64,000 nt of DNA from an uncultured bacterium (GTDB lineage Bacteria > Bacteroidota > Ignavibacteria > Kapaibacteriales > UBA4661), in assembly GCA_937899715.1 (NCBI GenBank), contig CALCNX010000031.1:65662-129661 (forward strand). Reading direction: 5' to 3'. The first letter of the stretch is position 1. Every line of letters begins with the position of its first letter. The notes below the pieces were generated by a model. That model ran no database searches. It saw only the letters and a list, made by a program, of their open reading frames with translations, and was not told where the DNA came from. Made by a program: the position numbers and the translations under genes. This document shows positions 50,930 through 59,101 of this stretch, in pieces.

Positions 50930-51865
50930 ATGACTACTAATTTCAAGCTCACAACGCCCGTGGCGATGGTCATTTTCAATCGCCCAGATACTACCGAAAA
51001 AGTATTTGCCGAAGTCCGCAAGGCGCAACCGCCGAAGCTGCTTATCATCGCCGATGGCGCACGTACGGGACGCGAGGGCGAGCAAGAACGCTGCGAACAA
51101 GCACGGAGCATCGTGCTAAACAACGTGGACTGGGACTGCGAAGTCCTGACGAACATTTCGCCATTAAATCTGGGCTGTCGAGGGCGTGTTTCCAGTGGTT
51201 TGGATTGGGTGTTTCAGACGGTGGAGGAAGCCATTATTTTGGAGGATGATTGTTTGCCGCACCCCACATTTTTTCAGTATTGCCAAGAAATGTTGGAGCG
51301 GTATCGCCATGACGAGCGCATTGGTCTTATTTCGGCGGCAAATTTTCGTATTAAACGCGAAACGCAGTACAGCTATTATTTTTCACGCATTCACCCTATC
51401 ACCGGCTGGGCTTCGTGGCGGCGGGTGTGGAAGAATTACGACATCAACATGGCACGCTTTCCCGAAGTGCGCGATAATGGCTTACTGGCGGAGATGCTGG
51501 GTGATAGTTTCTCCGTGAAATACTGGACAAAAGTGTTCCAATCGGCATACGAGGGCAAGGAATCCACGTGGGACTATCAACTCACGTTTGCGGTCTGGCT
51601 GCAAGGGCAGTTAGGCATTATCCCAAATGCAAACCTCATCACCAACATAGGTTTTGGTGCGGGCGCTACACACATCACCGATGCCGACCACCCCACGGCA
51701 AACGTCCCACTCGAAGAAATGCAGTTTCCTCTGCAGCACCCGCCCTACGTTATCAGGGAAATGTCCTTTGAGAAATATGTGCAAGATTACCTGCTCAAAT
51801 GGACGCTTGGCTATCGTATTCGCCGCAAAGCAAAGAAGTTATTGGATGGCGGGAAAAAGCATTAA
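50930..51865 (+). CDS. Family 2-type glycosyltransferase (HlpA-like)
   Basis: 311 residues. N-terminal GT-A fold: PVAMVIFNRPDTTEKVFAEVR, LLIIADGARTGREGE, LNLGCRGRVSSGLDWVF, then AIILEDDCLPHPTFF with the acidic metal site EDD. Followed by ISAANF and ITGWASWRRVWKNYD, typical of the group sometimes annotated as hemolytic protein HlpA-like, which are nucleotide-sugar transferases. No signal peptide; likely cytoplasmic, acting with the epimerase encoded just upstream. Acceptor unknown. Confidence 0.85.
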   Translation: MTTNFKLTTPVAMVIFNRPDTTEKVFAEVRKAQPPKLLIIADGARTGREGEQERCEQARSIVLNNVDWDCEVLTNISPLNLGCRGRVSSGLDWVFQTVEEAIILEDDCLPHPTFFQYCQEMLERYRHDERIGLISAANFRIKRETQYSYYFSRIHPITGWASWRRVWKNYDINMARFPEVRDNGLLAEMLGDSFSVKYWTKVFQSAYEGKESTWDYQLTFAVWLQGQLGIIPNANLITNIGFGAGATHITDADHPTANVPLEEMQFPLQHPPYVIREMSFEKYVQDYLLKWTLGYRIRRKAKKLLDGGKKH

Positions 51866-51888
51866 ACAAATAAATGAACGTGGTGTAT

Positions 51889-52779
51889 TTACTCTTCGCG
51901 CTTGTGCTTCCAGCGCCGATGCTGCCATGCCCAAAGGTCAGGGCGCTTACGAATAGCATCTTCCAGCGCTGCGACGTGGCGGCGCGTCAATTCGGTAATT
52001 CCATCTTTATCAGGGGATAAGTCTTCATGCGGAATACGGCGAAACTCTACCGCGTATCGTCCGTCATCCCCGCGCACAGCAAAAGCGGTGAACATTGGCG
52101 CGTTGAGCTTGAGTGTGAGCGTGGCAGGCGCTTCGTAGGTAGCGGCAAGGGTTCCAAAGAACGGAACAAACACGTCTCTATCGGCAGTGGCAGCTTGGTC
52201 GGCAAGAAGTGCAATGGCTTCGGCATTGCGCAGACGCTCCACGATAGCACGAGCGGCTCTATCCATCGGTATCATGCGGTTTCCGGTACGCGACCGATAC
52301 CAATGCAAATACTGCTCGGCGTACTTATTCGACTGCGGCGCAACGATGACCGATGTAGGAATGTTTGTGTACAGCGGAAAAGCAAATGCCAGCAACTCCC
52401 AATTTCCAAAGTGCCCCGACACCAGTATTACTCCCCGCCCTTTCTGAACTTCTTCTTCGATTTGCTCCGTACCGCGCATATCAATCATGGCGCGGGCTTC
52501 GCTGGGCGTGATGTGAGGGAAGGTAAGAAGTTCGACAAGCGTTGTGCCGAGATTGCGATACGACGCGCGGGCTGTTGCCTCTAGCCATTTGGGGGGATTA
52601 TCGGGAAATGCACGACGCAAATTTTCCAGCGTGATACGCCGCCGCGATGCACTCAGTAAGCGCAAAACCCCACCTGCAAACGTACCAAGACGTGCGCGAT
52701 GTTCAGGCGTAAGGCGATATGCCATAATGCCTACGGAACGTAAAAGCGAGGTCATCAAACGGTTGCGGAGTGATTTCAC
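51889..52779 (-). CDS. LpxL/HtrB-family lysophospholipid (lipid A) acyltransferase
   Basis: 296 residues. An N-terminal hydrophobic/amphipathic segment (LMTSLLRSVGIMAYRL) precedes the acyltransferase core: GVILVSGHFGNWELLAF with the catalytic HxxxxE, SNKYAEQYLHWYRSRTGNRMIPMDRAAR, ALLADQAATADRDVFVPFFGTLAATYEAPATLTLKLNAP, and C-terminal RKRPDLWAWQHRRWKH. Pattern of late acyltransferases of lipid A biosynthesis at the inner membrane. Lies 30 bases downstream of the HD protein gene on the same strand. Exact acceptor and acyl chain unknown. Confidence 0.88.
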   Translation of the reverse strand: MKSLRNRLMTSLLRSVGIMAYRLTPEHRARLGTFAGGVLRLLSASRRRITLENLRRAFPDNPPKWLEATARASYRNLGTTLVELLTFPHITPSEARAMIDMRGTEQIEEEVQKGRGVILVSGHFGNWELLAFAFPLYTNIPTSVIVAPQSNKYAEQYLHWYRSRTGNRMIPMDRAARAIVERLRNAEAIALLADQAATADRDVFVPFFGTLAATYEAPATLTLKLNAPMFTAFAVRGDDGRYAVEFRRIPHEDLSPDKDGITELTRRHVAALEDAIRKRPDLWAWQHRRWKHKREE

Positions 52780-52809
52780 AAGAAATGCAAAAGGGTGAAT
52801 ATCGGCAAA

Positions 52810-53451
52810 CTATCCCAAAAATTTATTCCGTTCTTTTTTCAATTCACGGACGATATATTGCAGACGCTTATTGCTGATACGCTTCTCAGCAAGGGGGATG
52901 TAGCGCTCGGTAGTGTTATTGACGTAGCTTATCGGGCTGCGCTTGAGATTAAATTCCAAACATCGAAAGTTATCAAGGCGAGCTGTGAGGCGGATAAGAA
53001 GGCAATCTTCGCTGGCATTGCGTAGTTTTTCCACGTGCGCCAAATCTACTTCGTCAGGCTTTTGGCGTTGTTCTTGAAGGTCTTTTGTCAAGGTTTCGAT
53101 GATGTAGGCGACATATTGACCAAAATTATATTCCAGCACTTCTTTTGTTACCGTTGCGGAATCTTCCAAAACGTCGTGTAGCAGCGAGGCGGAGAGAACG
53201 TCCACGTCGAAACATTCCAATTCGTCAATCAAAATCTTGCATACCCGCGTGGAATGGTAGAAAAAAGGCGTTCCGTCATTCCGCACAATCGGCTCATGGA
53301 CACTCTCGGCAAGCTCGTAGGCGCTAATGACCTTATGTAAGTCCAGCACATCAACATAATCCCTCAGACGTGCTTCCAACTCAGCTTTGGACAAAAAGGT
53401 GCGGTTATACGGCGTAGCGTTGGGTTCAAGATTGAAGTAGCGTTGCGTCAT
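52810..53451 (-). CDS. HD-only SpoT/Mesh1-like hydrolase
   Basis: 213 residues. The HD_4 fold of RelA/SpoT hydrolases is seen: FFYHSTRVCKILIDEL (metal His), LSASLLHDVLEDSATVT (HD pair), FGQYVAYIIETLTKD, and LLIRLTARLDNFRCLEF (last metal Asp region, usually ADRLHNMRTL). There is no synthetase, TGS or ACT domain, so this matches the small alarmone hydrolase class that degrades (p)ppGpp. The usual RLHNMRT reads RLDNFRC, a divergence that may alter substrate. Likely co-transcribed with the acyltransferase downstream. Confidence 0.78.
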   Translation of the reverse strand: MTQRYFNLEPNATPYNRTFLSKAELEARLRDYVDVLDLHKVISAYELAESVHEPIVRNDGTPFFYHSTRVCKILIDELECFDVDVLSASLLHDVLEDSATVTKEVLEYNFGQYVAYIIETLTKDLQEQRQKPDEVDLAHVEKLRNASEDCLLIRLTARLDNFRCLEFNLKRSPISYVNNTTERYIPLAEKRISNKRLQYIVRELKKERNKFLG

Positions 53452-53752
53452 AGAGCATTACAAAAACAGGTTACGAATTTACAAAAGGGCAAGCCCATCC
53501 ACTCGCCGCAAAGATACATTCTTTCCCATCGTTACACAAGCATTTCCAACAGGTCATCCTTCCACAAGGAAAGCAGATGGCGCGGATTGAGCGGATAACA
53601 AAGGATTTATTTCTGATGAAAGAGCGGATAGGTGAAGCCCCCTCTTTATCTTTGTTTTCATGAATCTGCGAGTATCTGCCAAACCCGCGCCGTCCGCGTT
53701 CAACCTAGGCTGGAACCTGACCAGCCGACGTTGCCAGATTATCGGCGCAGCT
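53452..53752. other. Intergenic region without recognised features
   Basis: 301 bases between the HD protein start and the end of the next minus-strand kinase. I see no gene, no strong hairpin and no repeat. Confidence 0.5.
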
Positions 53753-56164
53753 TTATATATCTTTTGCTAATGGCAAAGTAAAGGTAAAGGTTGTACCAAC
53801 GCCTTCGGTGCTGCTCACCCAAATCGTACCGCCGTTTTTCTCAACAAGTTCTTTGCAGAGTATTAGCCCCAGACCGCTTCCGGTCTCATCTTCTGTGCCT
53901 CTGGTGGTATGTACTACGTCTATGCGGAAGAGTTTGCGTGCATCGTCTTCGTTCATACCCACGCCGGTATCGGTTACTCGCACTTCCACAAATTTCGGTT
54001 TCTTGGCACTCTGCGCAGCCGACAACGTAACCGTACCGCCCGAAGGCGTGAATTTAAGAGCATTCGAGAGAAGATTTTGCACTACAGAACGAATCATGTT
54101 TTCATCCACATAGACCGCCAGAGTATCGGAAATATCGTCCTTGAGGGTGACACCTTTCGCGTGTGCGTTTTCGCGGAGCAGCGCTTCGACCGGCATGGTG
54201 ATTTCTTTCAGCGCAAGAACGGTCGGCTCGTACTTCATTCGCCCAGTGTGCGCCTGTGCCCATTTGAGCAGGTTTTCCATGAAATCGAAGACGTTCACTG
54301 CCTGTGAGTTCAGCGCTTCGGCAAGTTCCTTGATGTCGCTGCGCTCAAGGTCATTTGCGCCCTCGGCAAGCAGCTTAGAAATGCCCAAAAGGGAAGAAAA
54401 CGGGCTGCGAAGGTCGTGCGAAACAATAGAGAAAAACTTGTCTTTGCTTCGGTTGAGGTCTTCCAGCTCGCGCTGTTTCTGCATCATCTCGCCGTTGAGT
54501 TGAAGCAGCATATCGGACTGACGTTCCAATGCTGCTTTCTGCTCAAAGACGAGTGTATTGTAATGCTGCATATTCGCAAGGGCGGTCTTGCGGTCGCTAA
54601 TGTCTTCCAGCATCCGAATCACGAACACGGGCTTCCCTGCGGTATCACGCACGAGCGAGGCAGTAACGTTTGTCCACATCGGAGAGCCGTCTTTGTGCAT
54701 ATACTGAAGTTCCAGCGTGTAGGAATCTATCGAACCGGAGAGTAATTCGTAGAAAAGTTCAGCACTGCGGTCGCGGTCTTCAGGGCGCACAAATTCGAGG
54801 AAGTTCCGATTACGCAGTTCTTCTTCGCTGTACCCCAAAAAGCGCTCAACTTGGTCGTTACAAGAGAGAATATTTCCTTGCGGATTCAAAATAGAAATAG
54901 AAACCGGGGCACGGTCGAAAATCGTACGAAACCGAGCCTCGCTCTCTCGAAGCGCTTGCTCGGCAAATTTTCGTTCAAAGGCGTGGACAAGCGTCTCTGC
55001 CACAAGGCGCAGCATCCGTACTTCTTCTTTTGTCCAGACTCGCTCCTCTTTGACGGCGCTTACACCAATCAAACCAATAATGCGCCCCTCAATATGGAGC
55101 GGTACGACCAAGAGCGACTTCGTTCCGGCTGCCGCAAGTGCCGTGCGCAGTGGGGCGGCATCATCGGGCATACTATCAATGCGGGCAATTTGAAGGGAAC
55201 GTAACTCTTCCAATCGTTCAAAAGCCCATCGGACACTGGAGGGAGCAACTTCTCGAATTGTTATCGGTGCAATGCCGGGCGCTGACCAATCGTAAGCGTC
55301 GCGCATAATGTCCGACTGCACAGTTTTATTGAAAGCCGCTTCTATGGTGGGCTGCGGGCTGAGAAAAATATAGGAACGGTCGGCATTAGTGAACTCGCCG
55401 ATTTGCTTCAGGGTTTCTTGCACCGTTGCATCAATATCGGCAACGGCAGTTTTGGCAAACATTCGTGAAATTGAGGCAGTCGCTTTTTCCAGCGTGGTTT
55501 GATAATCCAGCATTTCCTGAGCGACCTTCAAGGACTGAATATCATGCAAGTACCCCAGCACGATTTTTACTTTTCCGTCTTCGTTGCGCTGCATCACGTA
55601 TCGGCGGTCTTGCACCCAGCGATAGGTTCCGTCAGCACAGCGCAGGCGGCACTGCACATCAAAAAACGGCTCCCGTGATTCGGCATCCGGCAGACTATTA
55701 TTCATCAGTTCCAATTGCTTACGGTGCAAAGCCAGCACTGCATCACGCTCGACAGGGTGCAAGTGCGTTTGGAGCATTTCGACGTTGCCGCTTACAATCT
55801 GCCCGGGTGTATAACCAAAGCGCTCAATCGCTCGGTTGGCATAGAGATAGCGCCGTTCTTCAGGATTATAGAGATAAATCACATCAGGCAAAAGCGTATC
55901 AATTACCTGCACGAGCCATTGATTAAATGCAAATTGCTCCGCCATCGGCTCATCGGCAGAAATTGTTGATACATCCATTGCAGGAAAAAGCGTAGCGCCC
56001 ACAGCGCCGCGCAAGATTGCCGCAAGGCGCTCAAATGCTGCATCGTCTTTACAAAATTGACGGAACTGTTCAATATATCCTGCTGTCATGCTGTCTATTC
56101 GTAGGTTGTTGGTCTGCATGGGGAGAACAGTGTCTCGCAAGGTATTGTCAATAAGCCGAATCAT
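53753..56164 (-). CDS. PAS-GAF-PAS sensor histidine kinase (soluble)
   Basis: About 803 residues from the ATG at 56164; ATGs at 56119 and 56089 are equally possible since none has a ribosome site. Order: PAS with a PAC segment (LYNPEERRYLYANRAIERFGYTPGQIV ... YRWVQDRRYVMQ), GAF (~210-385; RSYIFLSPQPTIEAAF, LLVVPLHIEGRIIGLIGVSAV), second PAS (FRTIFDRAPVSISILNPQGNIL), coiled coil, HisKA (FFSIVSHDLRSPFSSL), HATPase_c (LLSNALKFTPSG, VTDTGVGM, GSGLGLILCKELVE). No transmembrane helix, so it senses a cytoplasmic signal. 112 bases downstream of accC; no partner regulator nearby. Confidence 0.9.
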   Translation of the reverse strand: MIRLIDNTLRDTVLPMQTNNLRIDSMTAGYIEQFRQFCKDDAAFERLAAILRGAVGATLFPAMDVSTISADEPMAEQFAFNQWLVQVIDTLLPDVIYLYNPEERRYLYANRAIERFGYTPGQIVSGNVEMLQTHLHPVERDAVLALHRKQLELMNNSLPDAESREPFFDVQCRLRCADGTYRWVQDRRYVMQRNEDGKVKIVLGYLHDIQSLKVAQEMLDYQTTLEKATASISRMFAKTAVADIDATVQETLKQIGEFTNADRSYIFLSPQPTIEAAFNKTVQSDIMRDAYDWSAPGIAPITIREVAPSSVRWAFERLEELRSLQIARIDSMPDDAAPLRTALAAAGTKSLLVVPLHIEGRIIGLIGVSAVKEERVWTKEEVRMLRLVAETLVHAFERKFAEQALRESEARFRTIFDRAPVSISILNPQGNILSCNDQVERFLGYSEEELRNRNFLEFVRPEDRDRSAELFYELLSGSIDSYTLELQYMHKDGSPMWTNVTASLVRDTAGKPVFVIRMLEDISDRKTALANMQHYNTLVFEQKAALERQSDMLLQLNGEMMQKQRELEDLNRSKDKFFSIVSHDLRSPFSSLLGISKLLAEGANDLERSDIKELAEALNSQAVNVFDFMENLLKWAQAHTGRMKYEPTVLALKEITMPVEALLRENAHAKGVTLKDDISDTLAVYVDENMIRSVVQNLLSNALKFTPSGGTVTLSAAQSAKKPKFVEVRVTDTGVGMNEDDARKLFRIDVVHTTRGTEDETGSGLGLILCKELVEKNGGTIWVSSTEGVGTTFTFTLPLAKDI

Positions 56165-56276
56165 GCCGCGTACCAAGAAGTAATACACCAAAAATATTTT
56201 ACACAAAATTCACATTCCGTGAAAAATAAGAGACGGGCAGGATGCTCTTTTCGTGTTTTTGTGATGCTCTCTTTTG

Positions 56277-57740
56277 TTATTTGTGCTGCTGCGCCCAAAA
56301 ACTTGTCTCCGCAAAGCGCGGCTGTCGGCGATTGCCAAGAGCGCTTCGGGTAAAGGCAGCGGCGGCGGCGATAAGATTTTGCATATCCTCGGGAACCTGC
56401 TTGCGCCAATTCTCCTGCACAAAAAAGGTCGAGTATTTCCCTGTGCGGAATGGCGCTGAGTCAATCGCAAACTTGCAAAAGGGAATCGTTGTATTGAAGC
56501 CGCTCAAGTGGTAATTGTCCAAAGCCCATAGTGCCCGCTCAATAGCTTCTTCGCGGGTTTGTCCCCAGACAATAAGTTTTGCTGCCATCGAATCGTAGTG
56601 AATCCCGCTTTCGTAGCCGACATAAATTGCCGAATCATTGCGGATGTGTTCGCCCTCAGGCAACGACAAATACGAAATCACACCGGAATCGGGGAAAAAG
56701 TCGTTGTACACATCCTCAACGCAAATGCGGCACTCAATGGCATGACCTTTGGGAACAATATCCGCCTGCGTGAGCGTCAGTTTCTCGCCGGAGGCAATAC
56801 GAAGTTGCTGCTCCACCAAGTCCAGCCCCGTCACCATTTCCGTTACGGCGTGTTCCACTTGCAAACGGGTGTTGACTTCCATAAAGTAAAATTTGCCCGA
56901 GGCATCAAGTAAAAACTCTAGCGTTCCGGCATTCGTATATTTGGCAGCCTGCACAAGACGGGAAGCGGCTTCGCCCATTGCTTGACGGAGTGCGGGTGTA
57001 ATGGCTGTGGACGGAGATTCTTCCACCACTTTCTGATGGCGGCGCTGAATAGAACACTCGCGTTCGGGGAAGTACAACACCGTTCCATGGTCATCGGCAA
57101 GAATTTGAATTTCGATGTGGCGCGGCTGAACGATATATTTTTCAATAAAAACGCGGTCATCACCAAATGCAGTGAGTGCCTCGCCTTGAGCACCAGCCAA
57201 TGCGCTTTCGAGATCTTCCATCTGCTCCACCACACGCATTCCTTTGCCACCACCACCTGCGGCAGCCTTCAGAATCACCGGAAAGCCGATATTCTCCGCA
57301 AACTCACGCACTTCCGCAAATGAAGCAACAGCATGAGTCGAACCAGCCGCAAAGGGCACGTGCGATTTTTCAGCAAGAGCACGAGCGGCTGTCTTATCAC
57401 CCAAAAGGTCAATCGCTTCCGGCGACGGTCCGATAAACACCATACCTGCTTCAGCCACACGTTTTGCGAAATCGTGATTTTCCGAAAGAAATCCATAGCC
57501 GGGATGAATCGCTTCGGCACCTGTTTTCTTTGCCGCATCCAGCACTTTGTCCATCACCAAATAACTCTCGCGTGGCGTAAAACCGCCGATACCAATGGCT
57601 TCGTCTGCTTCTTTGACGTGCAACGACTGGCGGTCGGCATCGGAGTAGATAGCGACAGTGGCAATGCCCATTTTGCGGCACGTCTTGATGATACGCAATG
57701 CAATTTCGCCACGATTGGCAATAAGGATTTTTTTGAACAT
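56277..57740 (-). CDS. accC: Acetyl-CoA carboxylase, biotin carboxylase subunit
   Basis: 487 residues from the ATG at 57740 (MFKKILIANRGEIALRII, the canonical start). ATP-grasp landmarks: GYGFLSENHDFA, FPVILKAAAGGGGKGMRVV, EKYIVQPRHIEIQILAD, ERECSIQRRHQKVVEESPS, NAGTLEFLLDASGKFYFMEVNTRLQVEHAVTEMVTGLDLVEQQLRIA. It carboxylates biotin on the carrier protein in the first committed step of fatty acid synthesis. The C-terminal ~40 residues (Ala/Arg-rich, ending AQQHK) extend past the usual end. No accB, which often precedes accC, is in the window. Confidence 0.95.
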   Translation of the reverse strand: MFKKILIANRGEIALRIIKTCRKMGIATVAIYSDADRQSLHVKEADEAIGIGGFTPRESYLVMDKVLDAAKKTGAEAIHPGYGFLSENHDFAKRVAEAGMVFIGPSPEAIDLLGDKTAARALAEKSHVPFAAGSTHAVASFAEVREFAENIGFPVILKAAAGGGGKGMRVVEQMEDLESALAGAQGEALTAFGDDRVFIEKYIVQPRHIEIQILADDHGTVLYFPERECSIQRRHQKVVEESPSTAITPALRQAMGEAASRLVQAAKYTNAGTLEFLLDASGKFYFMEVNTRLQVEHAVTEMVTGLDLVEQQLRIASGEKLTLTQADIVPKGHAIECRICVEDVYNDFFPDSGVISYLSLPEGEHIRNDSAIYVGYESGIHYDSMAAKLIVWGQTREEAIERALWALDNYHLSGFNTTIPFCKFAIDSAPFRTGKYSTFFVQENWRKQVPEDMQNLIAAAAAFTRSALGNRRQPRFAETSFWAQQHK

Positions 57741-57903
57741 AGTGCTTCTTGAATTCGATTTTTGTGTAAGATTTGTGGAAGAACTGTTCCAATGGCACAA
57801 AAACGGGTTTGTGAATCGGACGGTGAACAAACTTCAACTTACGCAATGATGCAGTTTTGAGCAATTTTTTTTGCGGCACAAATCCTTACTGTAAAAACGC
57901 AAA

Positions 57904-57932
57904 ACCCCGCACAAAGACTTACCTTGCGCGGG
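57904..57932 (-). terminator. Terminator after the DNA methyltransferase gene
   Basis: Minus-strand stem CCCCGCGCAAGG / CTTTGTGCGGGG (12 positions, two weak pairs) followed by TTTT. Located 24 bases after the stop. Confidence 0.75.
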
Positions 57933-57955
57933 GGTATTATTGGTTCTTTCAGCGT

Positions 57956-59083
57956 TCAGGATTTTTCGAGCAGAAACAGATACTCGCTGTATGCGCCGTC
58001 ACTGGTAATCCACTCGTTTGTCCAGCGCATTGCGCCCATGACGTTCTTTTTGTAATCAATTTCTATCGCTTGCAGAATTGTGCCTGAAGCGTTCAAGATA
58101 GAGTGCAACTCCTCTTTCGTTGCTCTGCCGCCGGAGCTGTACGACAGCACAATGTACCGCGCTGCTGTCTCTTCAATAAGCCGCTTAATGGCTTGCATGG
58201 CGATAAAACTTCCCTCATTGTCTTTGCGAAACTCTTCAAAGACCGATGCCGCAACGCCGTCGCGCGTGTCCTCACGCCTATTGGCTCTCCCAAAAAGCGC
58301 AGGCTTGTCGTTTTTGATAACGGTTGTCCAAATATGATAATACGACGAGTACCGAACACGGCTTGGAGGCATTTTATCGTTGTTCGAGCCGTAGGGTGGG
58401 TCGAAGTAAGCGACATCAAATTCATATCGTCCGATGGTGTCGAAAATATCACCCTTTACCACTTGATGCTCCGCCGTATTGAGATGCACTTCCGGTATGC
58501 GCAAGGTCATCGTCTTGTACGACCGCGCCGACCAATCGGACAGATACGCAGCATAGTGTCCAAGCGTATTGTCCACCGAATCCAGTGCGAAGATAAGACT
58601 TGTGAGCGCTACGGCTTTTTCTACTTCATCCAGCCCCATGCGGTCAATTTCATCCCTGATGGCATCCAGCTTTCGAGTGTTATGAAGCTGAAACGGTCTT
58701 TTTTCGCCCGCCTTGTCCGACCGAGCCTCCGCACGACCGCCATAATGCTCACTGAACCAGCCGTGATAACCTTCCAAAGAATTGAGATGCTGGATAATAT
58801 CTGCATAATACTCACGAGGGCGGGTGTTCAGCAGAAAGCAGGTTGCAATTGTCTTTGACCACTCAGCACTATCGCTGGCAGTCACCTGAAAGCCACACTG
58901 CGCCAGCGCCTGACTGACCCGCGTAGAACCGCTAAAGCCATCCAGCACCGTGCGTACACCAAGCGGCGCAAGCATATTCAAAATATAGGGGAGAATTTTG
59001 AGCTTTGAACCGGCGTATTTGATGCTTTGCGTTTTGGGGGCGGTAAGCGTTATTTCATCGGAAAAATTTCTGATGCTAGGCAT
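57956..59083 (-). CDS. D12-class N6-adenine DNA methyltransferase, orphan
   Basis: 375 residues. Methyltransferase motifs in alpha order: IKYAGSKLKILPYIL (motif X), VLDGFSGSTRVSQALAQ (motif I, AdoMet binding), and FDVAYFDPPYGSNND (motif IV, DPPY). A DNA-contact insert lies around 90-200, with YGGRAEARSDKAGEKRP basic loop. Reaction: methylates adenine N6 in a specific duplex site. No restriction endonuclease is adjacent; instead the gene follows a sensor kinase gene by 18 bases on the same strand. Orphan regulatory methyltransferase, or relic of a moved restriction system. Confidence 0.87.
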   Translation of the reverse strand: MPSIRNFSDEITLTAPKTQSIKYAGSKLKILPYILNMLAPLGVRTVLDGFSGSTRVSQALAQCGFQVTASDSAEWSKTIATCFLLNTRPREYYADIIQHLNSLEGYHGWFSEHYGGRAEARSDKAGEKRPFQLHNTRKLDAIRDEIDRMGLDEVEKAVALTSLIFALDSVDNTLGHYAAYLSDWSARSYKTMTLRIPEVHLNTAEHQVVKGDIFDTIGRYEFDVAYFDPPYGSNNDKMPPSRVRYSSYYHIWTTVIKNDKPALFGRANRREDTRDGVAASVFEEFRKDNEGSFIAMQAIKRLIEETAARYIVLSYSSGGRATKEELHSILNASGTILQAIEIDYKKNVMGAMRWTNEWITSDGAYSEYLFLLEKS

Positions 59084-59101
59084 TGAGTATCTTTCTTCAA
59101 T

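Noticed and set aside
57956..59083. Restriction-modification system around the D12 methyltransferase
   Set aside because: Flanking genes are accC and a histidine kinase; no endonuclease-like ORF is present.
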